This document shows positions 10,639-20,486 of a stretch of DNA of 64,000 nt, in pieces. A program made the translations under genes and the position numbers. The notes beneath the pieces are model-generated. The model saw nothing but the letters and a program-made list of their open reading frames with translations, was not told the DNA's origin and searched no databases. This DNA comes from Dendrolimus kikuchii (lineage: Eukaryota; Arthropoda; Insecta; Lepidoptera; Lasiocampidae), in contig CM034413.1 of assembly GCA_019925095.2 (NCBI GenBank), positions 13,165,001-13,229,000 of the forward strand, written 5' to 3'. Positions within the stretch are counted from its first letter, which is position 1. Each line of letters begins with the position of its first letter.

Positions 10639-10914
10639 ACCCATTTTGGTTGCACACGACAATGTACGAATCGCGTAAGCGGAACTGAGATAAGAAACCA
10701 GTCCGCATTTTCCTGTGCAAACGAAAACTGCCGGTCGGAATTATAAGTCATGTAAAACTGTAACTTAGTAACTTGGACCGAGAGGTCTAGACGTGATGAC
10801 CGGCGTCATTTGTGACCCCAAATACTTTCCGTGTGTGTGATTATGTTTTTGTTCATAGGGCACCGTAGACATTTTGGAAAAACAAAAGCCCTATAAAATT
10901 GCCATGTGTGTCCG

Positions 10915-11045
10915 TCGGTTTCTCATTTGCTCGGACGTTACCTGGGATAATGTTATAGTTATTGACTGTGGCGAAATGAGTCTTATGTATAGGGTCAAAA
11001 ATAACGCCGTTAACGAATAGGTCCAATGTGTTAGGGATCACAAAG
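10915..11045. repeat. fragment of the CGTTAACG-type MITE family
   Basis: Shares CCTGGGATAATGTTA and AATAACGCCGTTAACG with the full-length element at 12570-12872. Fragmentary and without clear ends. Confidence 0.5.
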
Positions 11046-11725
11046 CAGTAACTATTTTAAGGCAGATATTTAGATCTGTCGTAGTGAATAATAAAGATTT
11101 ATTAGCAATTCTCAAGAAGAGTAAAGACATAGAATAACTTTGAAAATGAATATAGGGATGAACTAAAGTAGTACAACCAATAGCAAGCGAGTATTTGTAG
11201 CTTGCTATTGGCCAAGATACTGGTTATATTTACTAAGCTATTGGACATTTTGGACGAACTTATAATTGATGGTACTTTCAAATATTTTATAGTTTTACGT
11301 GGCAGGTAAAACGAAGCAAACACAATTATTCTACCAACCGCCGGCACAAGGTTCTTCAGTAAACTGAGTAAGAGATGAATTTATGTAACTATTTACGTAT
11401 TTGCTATTTTGTTTATTGTTGTTTTTACTGTGTATAATTGATTGATTTAAAGATCTTTTAAATAGTAATTTAATAACTGCGAGGCATGGGGTGACTATAA
11501 GGGGAGCTTGGAGGTCACCAGACCAAGTGGGTCTAATCTTTGTCATATCGGTAATATACGCAAATATGTTGATATAAATTTTTTGAGTAGAATTGATAGA
11601 CACATTCATACTCTTATTTCTGTTGACAATTATGATATATACATTTATTCATATATTTCGCGACGTCTCGATGTCGCTAACAAGTGTATATTTTATTAAA
11701 GTAAAACTAATAAAGGCATAAGTTT
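11046..11725. other. intergenic, no feature recognised
   Basis: AT-rich DNA. Short frames occur on both strands but none has domain-like features, splice context or biased composition. Confidence 0.4.
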
Positions 11726-11739
11726 ATAATGGAATACAA

Positions 11740-12005
11740 CATTCAAAAGAAGTGACACCATCAGTTTTGGTTTATTCCTCTAAAGATGTCAAAGCATATT
11801 ACTTTTATCTAAGTAGGTTCAATAGCTTCACTATAAAGAGTCTGGATATACAAACTCTAACATATTTAATATGTTATATATCAGTAATAATTAACGTCAT
11901 TAACAATTAATAACAATATCGCATCACAACGCATTGATACATATGCGTGAAACGGTCATTAACTAGAATATTATCCTAGACGAAGCAGTAACATTTGTAC
12001 GTTGA
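11740..12005. repeat. diverged copy of the 12570-12872 MITE family
   Basis: Ends in a version of the family's right terminus (ATGCGTGAAACGGTCATTAA, then TTATCCTAGACGAAG) and carries the internal ACGTCATTAACAATTAATAA block. The left end is uncertain. Confidence 0.45.
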
Positions 12006-12111
12006 CCGATACGCACTTAGGTGATTTATTTATTTTTCTGCCACTCGAAAGAAAATGCGATTAATATATGTCACTTTCTTCTCTCGTGCATAACTTACTA
12101 CTATTATCAAA

Positions 12112-12210
12112 GAAGCGAGTGAGGTGTGTAAGAACAAGCCTGAATGGCGCTTTGTTGTTCGTGCCTACCCCGCAAGGGAACTGGCGTGAAGCTATATATG
12201 TATGTATGTG
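12112..12210 (+). mobile_element. RTE-A 3' end, 99 bp, with 8-bp TSD
   Basis: Begins AGAAGCGAGTGAGG and ends with a TATG tail. Flanked by TTATCAAA at 12104-12111 and 12211-12218. Confidence 0.75.
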
Positions 12211-12565
12211 TTATCAAAAACACAAACCTGTTGAATTCCTGCTCTTTTTTTTAGTGCGCCGTGGACGTCGAGCCCGGTCCTGCTTCAACTCTATTTCTGC
12301 AAATAAATACTGAAGAAAAAAATACGAACAATGTAAAACTTAAACATCTTATGACTATATTTCAAAAATAACAACTCACCGTTATTAATAAAAGTATAAT
12401 AAAAATTTGACGGTACATAATATTATAATTAATTATACAAAATCTAGGATAATACTACGCTGAAATTCAATTTTATAGTAATTTATTGTGTTAAATTTTC
12501 TATGACCTTAAAGTTATTTGACATAATTTTTGACAGACTAGTGTTCAAGGAAAAAGTTTTATGTA
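12211..12565. other. intergenic, no gene seen
   Basis: Contains a short GC-richer piece (GTGCGCCGTGGACGTCGAGC) with AATAAA about 45 bp downstream, otherwise AT-rich. No identity assigned. Confidence 0.35.
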
Positions 12566-12569
12566 AAGG

Positions 12570-12872
12570 TGGGCCTTCATGTGGGATAATGTTAAAGATA
12601 ATGCCGTTTCACATAGATATGGCCATGGGTATAATGCTGGGGCTTCATCTGCGTTAGTGTTAAACATTTAGCCTGTGGACGAATGCGTCTTAATTAAAAC
12701 ATTATAAAATAACGCCGTTAACCCATAGCCACATTAGTGTATATACATACATTATCTGTCAATATATTACGTCATTAGCAATGTCGCATCTCAAGTAACG
12801 CATTAAACTCATCCCCATATTATCTACGTGAAACGGCTTGAATCTAACTTTATCCCGGATCAAGCCCCACCT
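12570..12872. mobile_element. 303-bp MITE with ~50-bp terminal inverted repeats
   Basis: The left end (GGTGGGCCTTCATGTGGGAT, then GCCGTTTCACATAGAT) pairs with the reverse complement of the right end (GGTGGGGCTTGATCCGGGAT, then GCCGTTTCACGTAGAT). The arms are about 80% identical over 50 bp. The target duplication is not clear, so the superfamily is open. Confidence 0.65.
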
Positions 12873-12909
12873 AACGGCTTATTTGACATGTGAATGTGAT
12901 ATTATTAAT

Positions 12910-13094
12910 ACATACATACATACATACATAACTTCATGCCAGTTCCCTTGCGGGGTAGGCACAAACAACAGAGCGCCATTTAGGCCCATTCTTACACACC
13001 TCACTTGCTTCTTTGACATTCATAACTCTTTTCATGCACACTCGTCTGTTCTTAAGGCTCCTGACATCACCCTCCGCTAGTACACGATCAATTT
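12910..13094 (-). mobile_element. RTE-A 3' end, 185 bp, with 12-bp TSD
   Basis: Minus-strand copy whose tail reads ATACATACATAC on the plus strand. GATATTATTAAT at 12898-12909 recurs exactly at 13095-13106. It inserted just outside the MITE that ends at 12872. Confidence 0.85.
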
Positions 13095-13182
13095 GATATT
13101 ATTAATGACGTTAAATAATCACATACCTATGTATATAGACTAATGTGGTTATGCGTTAAGGTTGTTATTTTTTAATACCAAA

Positions 13183-13262
13183 ATGCTCCGTTAGCCGTTC
13201 CACAAGGCGACCGTGGTTGTTGTGGTCGTGGCGAAAACTTCACCAATTTCGTCATTATTTTC
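13183..13262. repeat. partial copy of the 49075-49295 MITE
   Basis: Shares CGTTAGCCGTTCCACAAGGC and GTTGTGGTCGTGGCGAAAAC with the element at 49075-49295. It abuts the copia 5' LTR, so copia may have inserted into it. Confidence 0.6.
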
Positions 13263-13269
13263 GATCACA

Positions 13270-13461
13270 AACTTTGTAGGTACAAGTGATGTCGGCGAGA
13301 ATATCATTTTGGTATATGTGTGTTGTCTATTAATATCTATGATGTAACCTCTCTCTCTCTATGTCTCGCTGTATAAGAAAATGTACGTAATAAACAAAAT
13401 ATTAAAAACAATATGTCTAATTATATTCTTAGTCCCTTAAAAGTGCTCTGCATAAAATACA
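13270..13461 (+). repeat. copia 5' LTR (192 bp, first 10 bp absent)
   Basis: Matches 17709-17900 base for base. It contains TATAAG at 13372-13377 and AATAAA at 13389-13394, plausible promoter and polyadenylation signals, plus a CT microsatellite. The expected start TGTTAGGATT is replaced by unrelated sequence. Confidence 0.9.
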
Positions 13462-13557
13462 AACAAACGCTTCCACTGCGCAATCAAAAATCTCAAAAGA
13501 AGAACGTTAGTAAATGATTAATTTCAAGAAGTGTGCTAAAACTAAAAGGGAAGAAAA

Positions 13558-16500
13558 ATGGCGTCAGGATCAGGATTGCGTCATGATTACAATATAAAAT
13601 TGGAAGACGGTGTTAATTTTAGTAACTGGAAATTCAGATTAAAATTAATATTACAAGAAAAAGAAGTAATAAAAGTGTTAACAGAAGAGACTGACAGTAA
13701 AAACCAACAGAATGAATTTAAAGCACAAAATATCATTGTACAATGCATAAGTGACAAATTCTTGGAAATAATTAAAAATTGCTCAACTGCAAAGGAAATG
13801 TTGACAAAGTTAGAAGAAAGATTCGAACGAAAAAGTATTACCAACAAGTTATACCTAAAACGTAAACTAATAAATCTTAAATGCAATAAGGAAGAAAAGT
13901 TGCAAGACTTCTTTTTAAAATTCGACACAATATTGAATGAGCTCCAAGCTGCGGATTACAAAGTGGACCAGATGGACAAAATATGTCACCTATTGTCAGC
14001 AATGCCCAGCCAATATGACAATGTGATAACTAGCATAGAAACACTGGCAATGGAAAAATCTATAAACATTGATTTTGTCAAAGCAAGGTTGCTAGATGCA
14101 GAAATAAAAGAAATTAAAGATAACAATGAACAGCTTTCCACTTCATTCATAACGTGTTATAGATGTGGTAAAAATGGACACATGCTTCGACAGTGCCAAG
14201 CAAAACAGAACAGTACATATCAAAATCAGCAAGCAAACCGAGGAACAGAATTTCGTGGAAACCAGTATAGATGTACTTCATATCGAGGCAGAAGTTATCG
14301 AGGACGAGGAAACAAATTTCGAGGCTCATATAGAGGACAGTCATACAATCAACAAGTTTCAAGTGCAGAAAGTAAGGTTAATGATATGTCATTTATCACA
14401 AGTGATCGGGTAATGATATCGGATTTCCAAAAAGAAGGTAATGACATTCAATTTATTATAGACTCAGGAGCCACTCAAAATTTAATTATGGACATTTATG
14501 AAAGTTATATGTGTGATGTTAAAAATTTAGATAAAGAAATTAAAATATACATTGCAAATGGGGAATATTTGATCGCAAATAAAACTGGAAATTTAATTGT
14601 AAGTTATCAAAATAAACACAAAATAACAGTTCATGGGCTTATAGTTAAGGGGCTATCACATAATTTATTGTCTGTAAAGAAATTGTTAGAAAAAGGAAAT
14701 TCTGTGAAATTTAATAAAAATTCTATAGTAATAAGTAAAGGTAAAATTGTATTGTCTGGTGAAATGTTCGGCAATTTATATGGAATAAATCTGAAATTAA
14801 ATTATGATAAATGTTGTGTTGCTGATAATAATAGAGATATTTGGCATAAAAGGTTAGGGCATGCTAATAGAAAACATTTAAGAATTTTAAATTTACCATG
14901 TTCAGAGACACCATGTGGACCTTGTATAGAAGGAAAGTCAACAAGGCAACCCTTTCCTAGAACAGTGAGACCAAGATCATCATATGTTGGAGAAATGCTA
15001 CATACTGACCTTTCAGGACCTGTAACCACACCTACCTCAAACGATGAATGTTACTATCAAACTATTATAGATGATTATTCTCATTTTTGTGTATTATATT
15101 TATTAAAAAGAAAGAATGAAGCTACAGATAATATAATAGAATATGTTAAATTATTAGAAACTCAAACTGGAAATAAGGTAAGAAAAATAAGATGTGATAA
15201 TGGTGGAGAATTCAAAAATGATAAAATATATACTTACAGTAAAAATAAAGGCATAATTATTCAGTATACACAGCCATACTCTCCTCAATCAAATGGAGTA
15301 GCGGAGAGAATGAACAGGACAATCTACAATAAAGCTAGAACAATGATGTTAGAAACACAGTTACCTAAACATTTATGGGGAGAAGCAGTAAGGTGTGCCG
15401 TATATCAGATAAATAGATGTCCATCGTCAGCCATAAACTATAGAGTACCAGCTATGCTAAGATATGGAAATTTAGACCTATCTAAACTGAGAGTATTTGG
15501 GTCAAAAGCCTGGGTGGTAACCATACCAAGGAAAGAAAAATTTGACAGAAGAGCAAAGGAAATGAGATTTGTAGGATATAGTATGAATGGATATAGACTA
15601 TGGGATGAAGAAAATAACAAAATCATTACTTCAAGAGATGTGATTTTTGATGAAAACGAAATTATATATAAAATAAGAGAGAACAAAGAAAACAAATATG
15701 GAGTGACTTATAGAGAAGAAAATGAAAATGATAATACAGAACTTAAAAATAATATGGAAAAAGAAGATAGGAACATAACAAATGTACAAGAAAATATAAA
15801 CCAAGAAATTGAGGAAATAGATGATACAGAAAGTAATGACAGTGATGTGTACAGGACAAGATCAGGTAGAGAGATAAGGAAACCAAAAGACCTAGTAGAA
15901 GATTATGATTTAAATATAGCATACTGTTTATGTGCAGGAGAACCAGTAACATACGAAGAAGCTATACAGAATGATGAATGGAAAGAAGCAATTAAGAAAG
16001 AACTAGATTCACTTGATAAATTAGAAACATGGGAAGTGACAGATCTACCAATAGGAAGAAAAGCAATTGAGACAAAATGGATATTTAGACAAAAACAAGA
16101 TGGATCTAAAAAGGCTAGATTAGTTGCCAAAGGATTTCAACAGCAAGAAAAAATGCGAGAATATTATGCACCAGTAGCAAGAATGCCAACTATAAGAACT
16201 ATGCTTAGTCATGCGGTACAAGAAGGATTGGAAATCAAACACCTAGATGTACCAACAGCATTTTTAAATGGGAAACTGAAAGAAGATGTATATATAAAAT
16301 GTCCTAAAGGAGTAAATCAAGAAAATAAAGTTCTGAAACTTAAGAAAGCACTTTATGGGTTGAAAGAGGCACCAAAATGCTGGAATGAAAGATTCCATGA
16401 TTTCATCACTAAAAATGGATTCAAACAATCTAAATATGATTTTTGCCTATATATGAATGAAGATACATTTCTATTGATATTTGTAGATGACATTTTATTT

Positions 16501-17400
16501 TTGGGAAATGGTAACATACTCAACAAGCTGACAAAAGAATTTAAAATCAAAGATTTGGGAGAAGTAAAACATTACTTAGGTTTAGAAATAACTAGAACAA
16601 CTGATAAAATGATAATTAAACAAACAGAAATGATCAAAAGAATACTAAAACGATTTAACTTGCAAAATTGTAACCCCGTATCAACTCCAATGGAAACAAA
16701 TTATACTGCAAAATCAGAACAAATTATTGAAGTACCATACAAAGAGTTAGTAGGATGTTTATTGTATCTTTCTTTAAATAGTCGACCTGATATAACATAT
16801 GCAGTATCATATTTAGCTAGATTTTTAGATAAACCTACAGCATCATTATGGAAAGCAGGAAAGAGGATTTTAAGATATATAAGGGGAACACAAGACAAAG
16901 GATTAATATATAAAAAATGTGATAAGTATTGTAAGCAATTAATAGGATATTCTGATGCAGATTGGGCTGCAGACTCGACAGATAGAAAAAGCACCAGTGG
17001 TTGTGCAGTCTTCTATAGTGGAAATCTTGTACATTGGATAACCAAAAAGCAAACAGCAGTTGCTTTATCTACGGCTGAGGCCGAATATGTTGCCGCTGCT
17101 CAGTCAGTTACTGAATTGATTTATTTGAAAGGAATATTATGTGATTTGACTTCTCAAAATGATTTACCTACACTTTTATTAATTGATAATCAAAGTTCTA
17201 TAAAGTTGATAGAAAATTTTGAAAATGGAAAAAGATCTAAACACATAGACATTAAATTTCATTATATTAAAGATATGGTTCATAAAAGATTAGTGTCAGT
17301 GAAATATGTACCAACAGGGGAAAATGTTTCAGATTTATTCACCAAAGCATTGCCAAAAATAAAACACAATTATTTAATTAATAAACTTCATTTAATGTAA
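13558..17400 (+). CDS. copia gag-pol polyprotein, 1280 residues
   Basis: One uninterrupted frame encodes all retrotransposon functions. The Gag region (residues 1-190) is UBN2-like in appearance and is followed by a CCHC knuckle, CYRCGKNGHMLRQC, at 200-213. The aspartic protease has DSGATQ at 302. Integrase has the HHCC motif starting WHKRLGH at 429 and a D,D35E core at D484, D547 and E583. Reverse transcriptase includes LDVPTAFLNG and the FVDD box at 975-978. RNase H has YSDADW (D1133) and STAEAEY (E1174). Domain order PR-IN-RT-RH is the copia order. All catalytic residues I can place are present. The start is the first ATG after the leader and gives MASGSGLRHDYN. Gag and Pol share one frame, so their ratio is probably set by splicing or processing. 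Confidence 0.95.
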   Translation: MASGSGLRHDYNIKLEDGVNFSNWKFRLKLILQEKEVIKVLTEETDSKNQQNEFKAQNIIVQCISDKFLEIIKNCSTAKEMLTKLEERFERKSITNKLYLKRKLINLKCNKEEKLQDFFLKFDTILNELQAADYKVDQMDKICHLLSAMPSQYDNVITSIETLAMEKSINIDFVKARLLDAEIKEIKDNNEQLSTSFITCYRCGKNGHMLRQCQAKQNSTYQNQQANRGTEFRGNQYRCTSYRGRSYRGRGNKFRGSYRGQSYNQQVSSAESKVNDMSFITSDRVMISDFQKEGNDIQFIIDSGATQNLIMDIYESYMCDVKNLDKEIKIYIANGEYLIANKTGNLIVSYQNKHKITVHGLIVKGLSHNLLSVKKLLEKGNSVKFNKNSIVISKGKIVLSGEMFGNLYGINLKLNYDKCCVADNNRDIWHKRLGHANRKHLRILNLPCSETPCGPCIEGKSTRQPFPRTVRPRSSYVGEMLHTDLSGPVTTPTSNDECYYQTIIDDYSHFCVLYLLKRKNEATDNIIEYVKLLETQTGNKVRKIRCDNGGEFKNDKIYTYSKNKGIIIQYTQPYSPQSNGVAERMNRTIYNKARTMMLETQLPKHLWGEAVRCAVYQINRCPSSAINYRVPAMLRYGNLDLSKLRVFGSKAWVVTIPRKEKFDRRAKEMRFVGYSMNGYRLWDEENNKIITSRDVIFDENEIIYKIRENKENKYGVTYREENENDNTELKNNMEKEDRNITNVQENINQEIEEIDDTESNDSDVYRTRSGREIRKPKDLVEDYDLNIAYCLCAGEPVTYEEAIQNDEWKEAIKKELDSLDKLETWEVTDLPIGRKAIETKWIFRQKQDGSKKARLVAKGFQQQEKMREYYAPVARMPTIRTMLSHAVQEGLEIKHLDVPTAFLNGKLKEDVYIKCPKGVNQENKVLKLKKALYGLKEAPKCWNERFHDFITKNGFKQSKYDFCLYMNEDTFLLIFVDDILFLGNGNILNKLTKEFKIKDLGEVKHYLGLEITRTTDKMIIKQTEMIKRILKRFNLQNCNPVSTPMETNYTAKSEQIIEVPYKELVGCLLYLSLNSRPDITYAVSYLARFLDKPTASLWKAGKRILRYIRGTQDKGLIYKKCDKYCKQLIGYSDADWAADSTDRKSTSGCAVFYSGNLVHWITKKQTAVALSTAEAEYVAAAQSVTELIYLKGILCDLTSQNDLPTLLLIDNQSSIKLIENFENGKRSKHIDIKFHYIKDMVHKRLVSVKYVPTGENVSDLFTKALPKIKHNYLINKLHLM

Positions 17401-17698
17401 ACTTAAGACTAAATAAATAAATATGTGTAAGTGTAAAATATATATATAAATAATTAAAAACTTGATTTCAAACTTAAAATATTTAACTATGTACCTATGC
17501 TATAAGAATAAAAAATTAGAATTGATTGTAAAGCCTATTTCATAATTATAATTCATTGTTATTATGTGAAACTGTCATAGAGTAAGATTTACTAGAATAG
17601 ACATGAAACATAGAGTATAAATTTTCTAGAAGTGACTTTGATTTTGTATAACAATTTAAGATTTTAACAATGTAAAAATTCTGTAAATTGAGGGGGAG
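17401..17698 (+). other. copia 3' untranslated region with polypurine tract
   Basis: AT-rich spacer after the polyprotein stop, ending in the purine run GAGGGGGAG at 17690-17698. This is the plus-strand priming site directly before the 3' LTR. Confidence 0.85.
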
Positions 17699-17900
17699 TG
17701 TTAGGATTAACTTTGTAGGTACAAGTGATGTCGGCGAGAATATCATTTTGGTATATGTGTGTTGTCTATTAATATCTATGATGTAACCTCTCTCTCTCTA
17801 TGTCTCGCTGTATAAGAAAATGTACGTAATAAACAAAATATTAAAAACAATATGTCTAATTATATTCTTAGTCCCTTAAAAGTGCTCTGCATAAAATACA
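17699..17900 (+). repeat. copia 3' LTR (202 bp)
   Basis: Starts TGTTAGGATT and ends AAAATACA, so it has TG...CA ends. It is identical to the 5' LTR from its eleventh base onward. Confidence 0.92.
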
Positions 17901-18480
17901 AAGCAACTTTATTTATCTATGATTAGACGACCAATAGCTTCTATAGATCAAATTGGGGTGATTCCACACAGACGACTATGAGGTGCATTATATAACAACC
18001 AATTTTAAATTAAAATTTTAATTTTGACTATAATGTTTCAAGAAACTCGTGACAAGAAAGCAGATCAAAACTGTCGTTCATATAGCAACACAGGTGGTAT
18101 TACTAACTTCGAGCGAGAACGATCTTGATACTTTTACCTATTTCGATTTTTTTTTAAATTTTCTATTATATCTTTAACCTTCCGAATGTAATTTCGTTCG
18201 TGTTGGTGTTCTAATTTTCTAGATTTAAACGGACGAACCCACAAATGATGCAATTCGTGTGTGTGAGTATTTTCATTTATTAATTATGTAAATTGTTATA
18301 GTTTTATAACATATTTTTGTGTAAATTTTAGGTAGGTGATTGTGAACTTTTAATTTTCTTCTTATATTTGTTAATTTTAGTTTGCTTTGTTATATTTACC
18401 ATTCACTAGGTCTCATAAATTTCTTCAGCAATAATTAAAGGACTTACAAACTAAATTGGATAGAATAATGACCCAAGTTT
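17901..18480. other. intergenic, no gene seen
   Basis: AT-rich sequence. The left part does not resume the MITE that lies left of the copia insertion. Confidence 0.35.
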
Positions 18481-18489
18481 ACAGTCCTT

Positions 18490-18995
18490 TCCTATTTCTG
18501 TTCACGGCATTCCTGTCAAGCTTCCAGCGTTTTGGTGTAATAAACCAACAATCTGGTCCACAAAAGCTGAGGCTTAGTTTACCATAGCTGGCATTTCACA
18601 GGATATCACCAAGTATGGGCACATTTTGTCCATCCTTGATGCACAAACAACCAAAGGAGTTGAGGACATTATATAGCTCACCCACATCTTGAAAATAAAT
18701 GTGAACGTCTAAAATCAGAATTAATTCCATGGTTTTTAGTGTCAAAGGAGCAACGCGTTCGGAACTTGATGAGTGAGCTATATTTCGGGCATCGCAAGCC
18801 TTCTGTTTTCTTACGTCATTTGTATTCCATGGCCAGTGCTTCCCTGTTTGATGATGGTATTATAAGGGAAGTGTGAATGCGGAAAATTGTCTAGCGAGGT
18901 ATAACACATTGTAATCCTTCACCATCCGTTACCCCCTGGAAAAGGTTGCTGTAATAGCTGATGCTATCGTTGAAGCGCTTCCTTTTTGTTCTCCA
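18490..18995 (+). pseudogene. Ty3/Gypsy gag remnant
   Basis: Reading across several frames gives FTIAGISQDITKYGHILSIL, then VEDII, and near the end PLEKVAVIADAIVEAL. This is the capsid pattern of arthropod Gypsy elements (Q-FT-AGI-QD-TKY..., PLEKLAELAD). At least five stops or frameshifts interrupt it. No protease or RT follows before the next repeat at 19040. Confidence 0.7.
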
Positions 18996-19039
18996 TACTC
19001 AACGGTGTATGCACTTTCCTCATATTTTTTATCTCATCC

Positions 19040-19212
19040 CTTTGCAACACCAAAGGTTCTACAAATGCGCTGCTGCTCTCTTAACGAATACGTGAACTTG
19101 GCCACTAATGCCGAAATACAACTCAAGGTTGTTATGGCGACATACTCTAGACCAGGGGTGGTAGCTATCCAGACGGCCAAATACCCTACCACCTATCTGT
19201 GGGTTGTTTGAT
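19040..19212 (-). repeat. SINE-M partial copy
   Basis: Begins within GCAACACCAAAGGTTCTACA and ends at the GTGGGTTGTTT block. It sits at the end of the decayed gag. Confidence 0.7.
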
Positions 19213-19494
19213 ATTTTTATTCGTAGTTTCCGCTCCAAAACAGATTACGCTCCTCACATCACAAGAAATTTGTACCTAAAAGCCAGCAAATGTAAGCCCT
19301 TTTGTTGGATTGGAACTGGAAACCGGATCAAAATTTAAAGTTGAATTACAATCAGTAGTGACGGCGACTGCTTGTGGTACGACGGCCGGGTGCGCCGTTT
19401 ATTTGTGCCTGAATTGTCTGGAACCAAAATGACACTGGCTCATACATTACTGTTATCCAGGCTATCTTCTGAAAGGTGTATATATATATATATA

Positions 19495-19605
19495 GAATAG
19501 AATATTCTTTATTGCACACAAGAAAAAAAAATATACATGAGTTAACAATCATATAACTAGTACAATCGGCGGTCTTATCGCTAGCAGCGATTTCTTTCAG
19601 ACAAC
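19495..19605 (-). repeat. LINE-H 3' tail with conserved stem-loop
   Basis: Reads TTCTTTATTGCACACAAG on the plus strand and closes with GGTCTTATCGCTAGCAGCGA, the reverse complement of the hairpin end seen at 34283-34320. Confidence 0.6.
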
Positions 19606-19752
19606 ATATATATATAGGGAAATTTCCTCTTCCACTTTGATATCTTCGCGGCCAATGGCAGTCCCATTAAGAACTACAGCTCCGGTCTTTGTCAAAATTT
19701 GTGTAATTTCCGTCTCAACTACCCGGAATCGTCGCCAATACGAAAGATTTAG

Positions 19753-19854
19753 ATACATACATACATAACTTCACGCCAGTTCCCTTGCGGGGTAGGCACG
19801 AACAACAGAGCGCCATTTTGGCTTATTCTTACACAGATAGATATCTTAAGATTT
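19753..19854 (-). mobile_element. RTE-A 3' end, short copy with 5' filler
   Basis: ATACATACATACATAAC tail then the AYPARELA segment, ending near 19838. AAGATTTAGAT at 19742-19752 recurs at 19849-19859, leaving about 10-15 extra bases (AGATAGATATCTT) at the 5' junction that do not belong to the family. Confidence 0.6.
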
Positions 19855-19859
19855 AGATA

Positions 19860-19975
19860 GACAGATAGATAACACTTTATTATACACTAAATGAAAAATG
19901 AAATTCAAACACTAAAATTATATATAATTATGTACAAAGATCGGTCTTATCGCTAAAAGCGATCTCTTTCATTGT
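19860..19975 (-). repeat. LINE-H 3' tail
   Basis: AACACTTTATTATACACT, then TCGGTCTTATCGCTAAAAGC and GATCTCTTTC. Same stem-loop as at 34283-34320, opposite strand. Confidence 0.6.
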
Positions 19976-20199
19976 ACTCTTGTCATTATCTAGTTTGCAA
20001 CTATGTGAAAGAAATAATTTAGCATCCTTCCATACGCATGTTCATCTATAAAGCTCAAAATAGAACAGCAAGGTTTGTTTAAAAAATAGCTTAATAAACT
20101 TTGCCTAAATTCCGTTTTACAAGTCCATAAATAAAAAATCTCCGATGTCATTTGCCATTAGCAAATTTGTGTGACAGCTTTATGACAGTTTATGACAGC

Positions 20200-20486
20200 A
20201 GATCTCTTTCGTTTTCGACAGCAACCAAAATGGCTGACAATCATTGTGATGCGACAGACGTCTTGGAAAATATGCGTAATGTCGCATGTTAATGGTAGTA
20301 AATAAATACTTGTGTGCAAGTGTTGTGACCTTCGCAGTGCCCAGTTCTAGTGAATGTTGTGCCCATCCAAGTATCCACGTTGTGATTACATGTATATCTA
20401 GAAAGGTGTTTTGTGTGTTTTTGTGTTTAGTTTTCGTCAAGAAATCATCCTGACATCTGTTTTGGATTTATGTACACTTAGACACG
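20200..20486 (+). promoter_or_regulatory. candidate 5' exon and promoter of an unidentified gene
   Basis: Sequence unlike the flanking repeats. ACCAAAATGG gives a good start context at 20230 for a 20-codon frame (MADNHCDATDVLEN...) ending at 20292. A good splice donor (ACACG then GTAAGA) follows at 20486/20487. The short frame may be an upstream ORF in a 5' UTR. No downstream coding exon of a matching gene was found, so the gene would have to continue across the repeat-rich region or beyond it. Confidence 0.3.

Larger units (their letters stand above)
13270..17900 (+). mobile_element. complete Ty1/copia LTR retrotransposon
   Basis: 4.6-kb element: LTR, 96-bp leader, single gag-pol ORF, polypurine tract, LTR. 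The two LTRs are identical over all 192 shared bases, indicating a recent insertion. A target duplication is not recognisable because the 5' LTR lacks the first 10 bp seen in the 3' LTR. Confidence 0.95.

Noticed and set aside
13587..16994. Minus-strand frames inside the copia body
   Set aside because: They are antisense shadows of the gag-pol ORF with no independent signals.
19340..19480. Continuation of the Gypsy element (protease or later Pol region)
   Set aside because: A short frame with RRLFVPEL-like residues is too weak to distinguish from chance.
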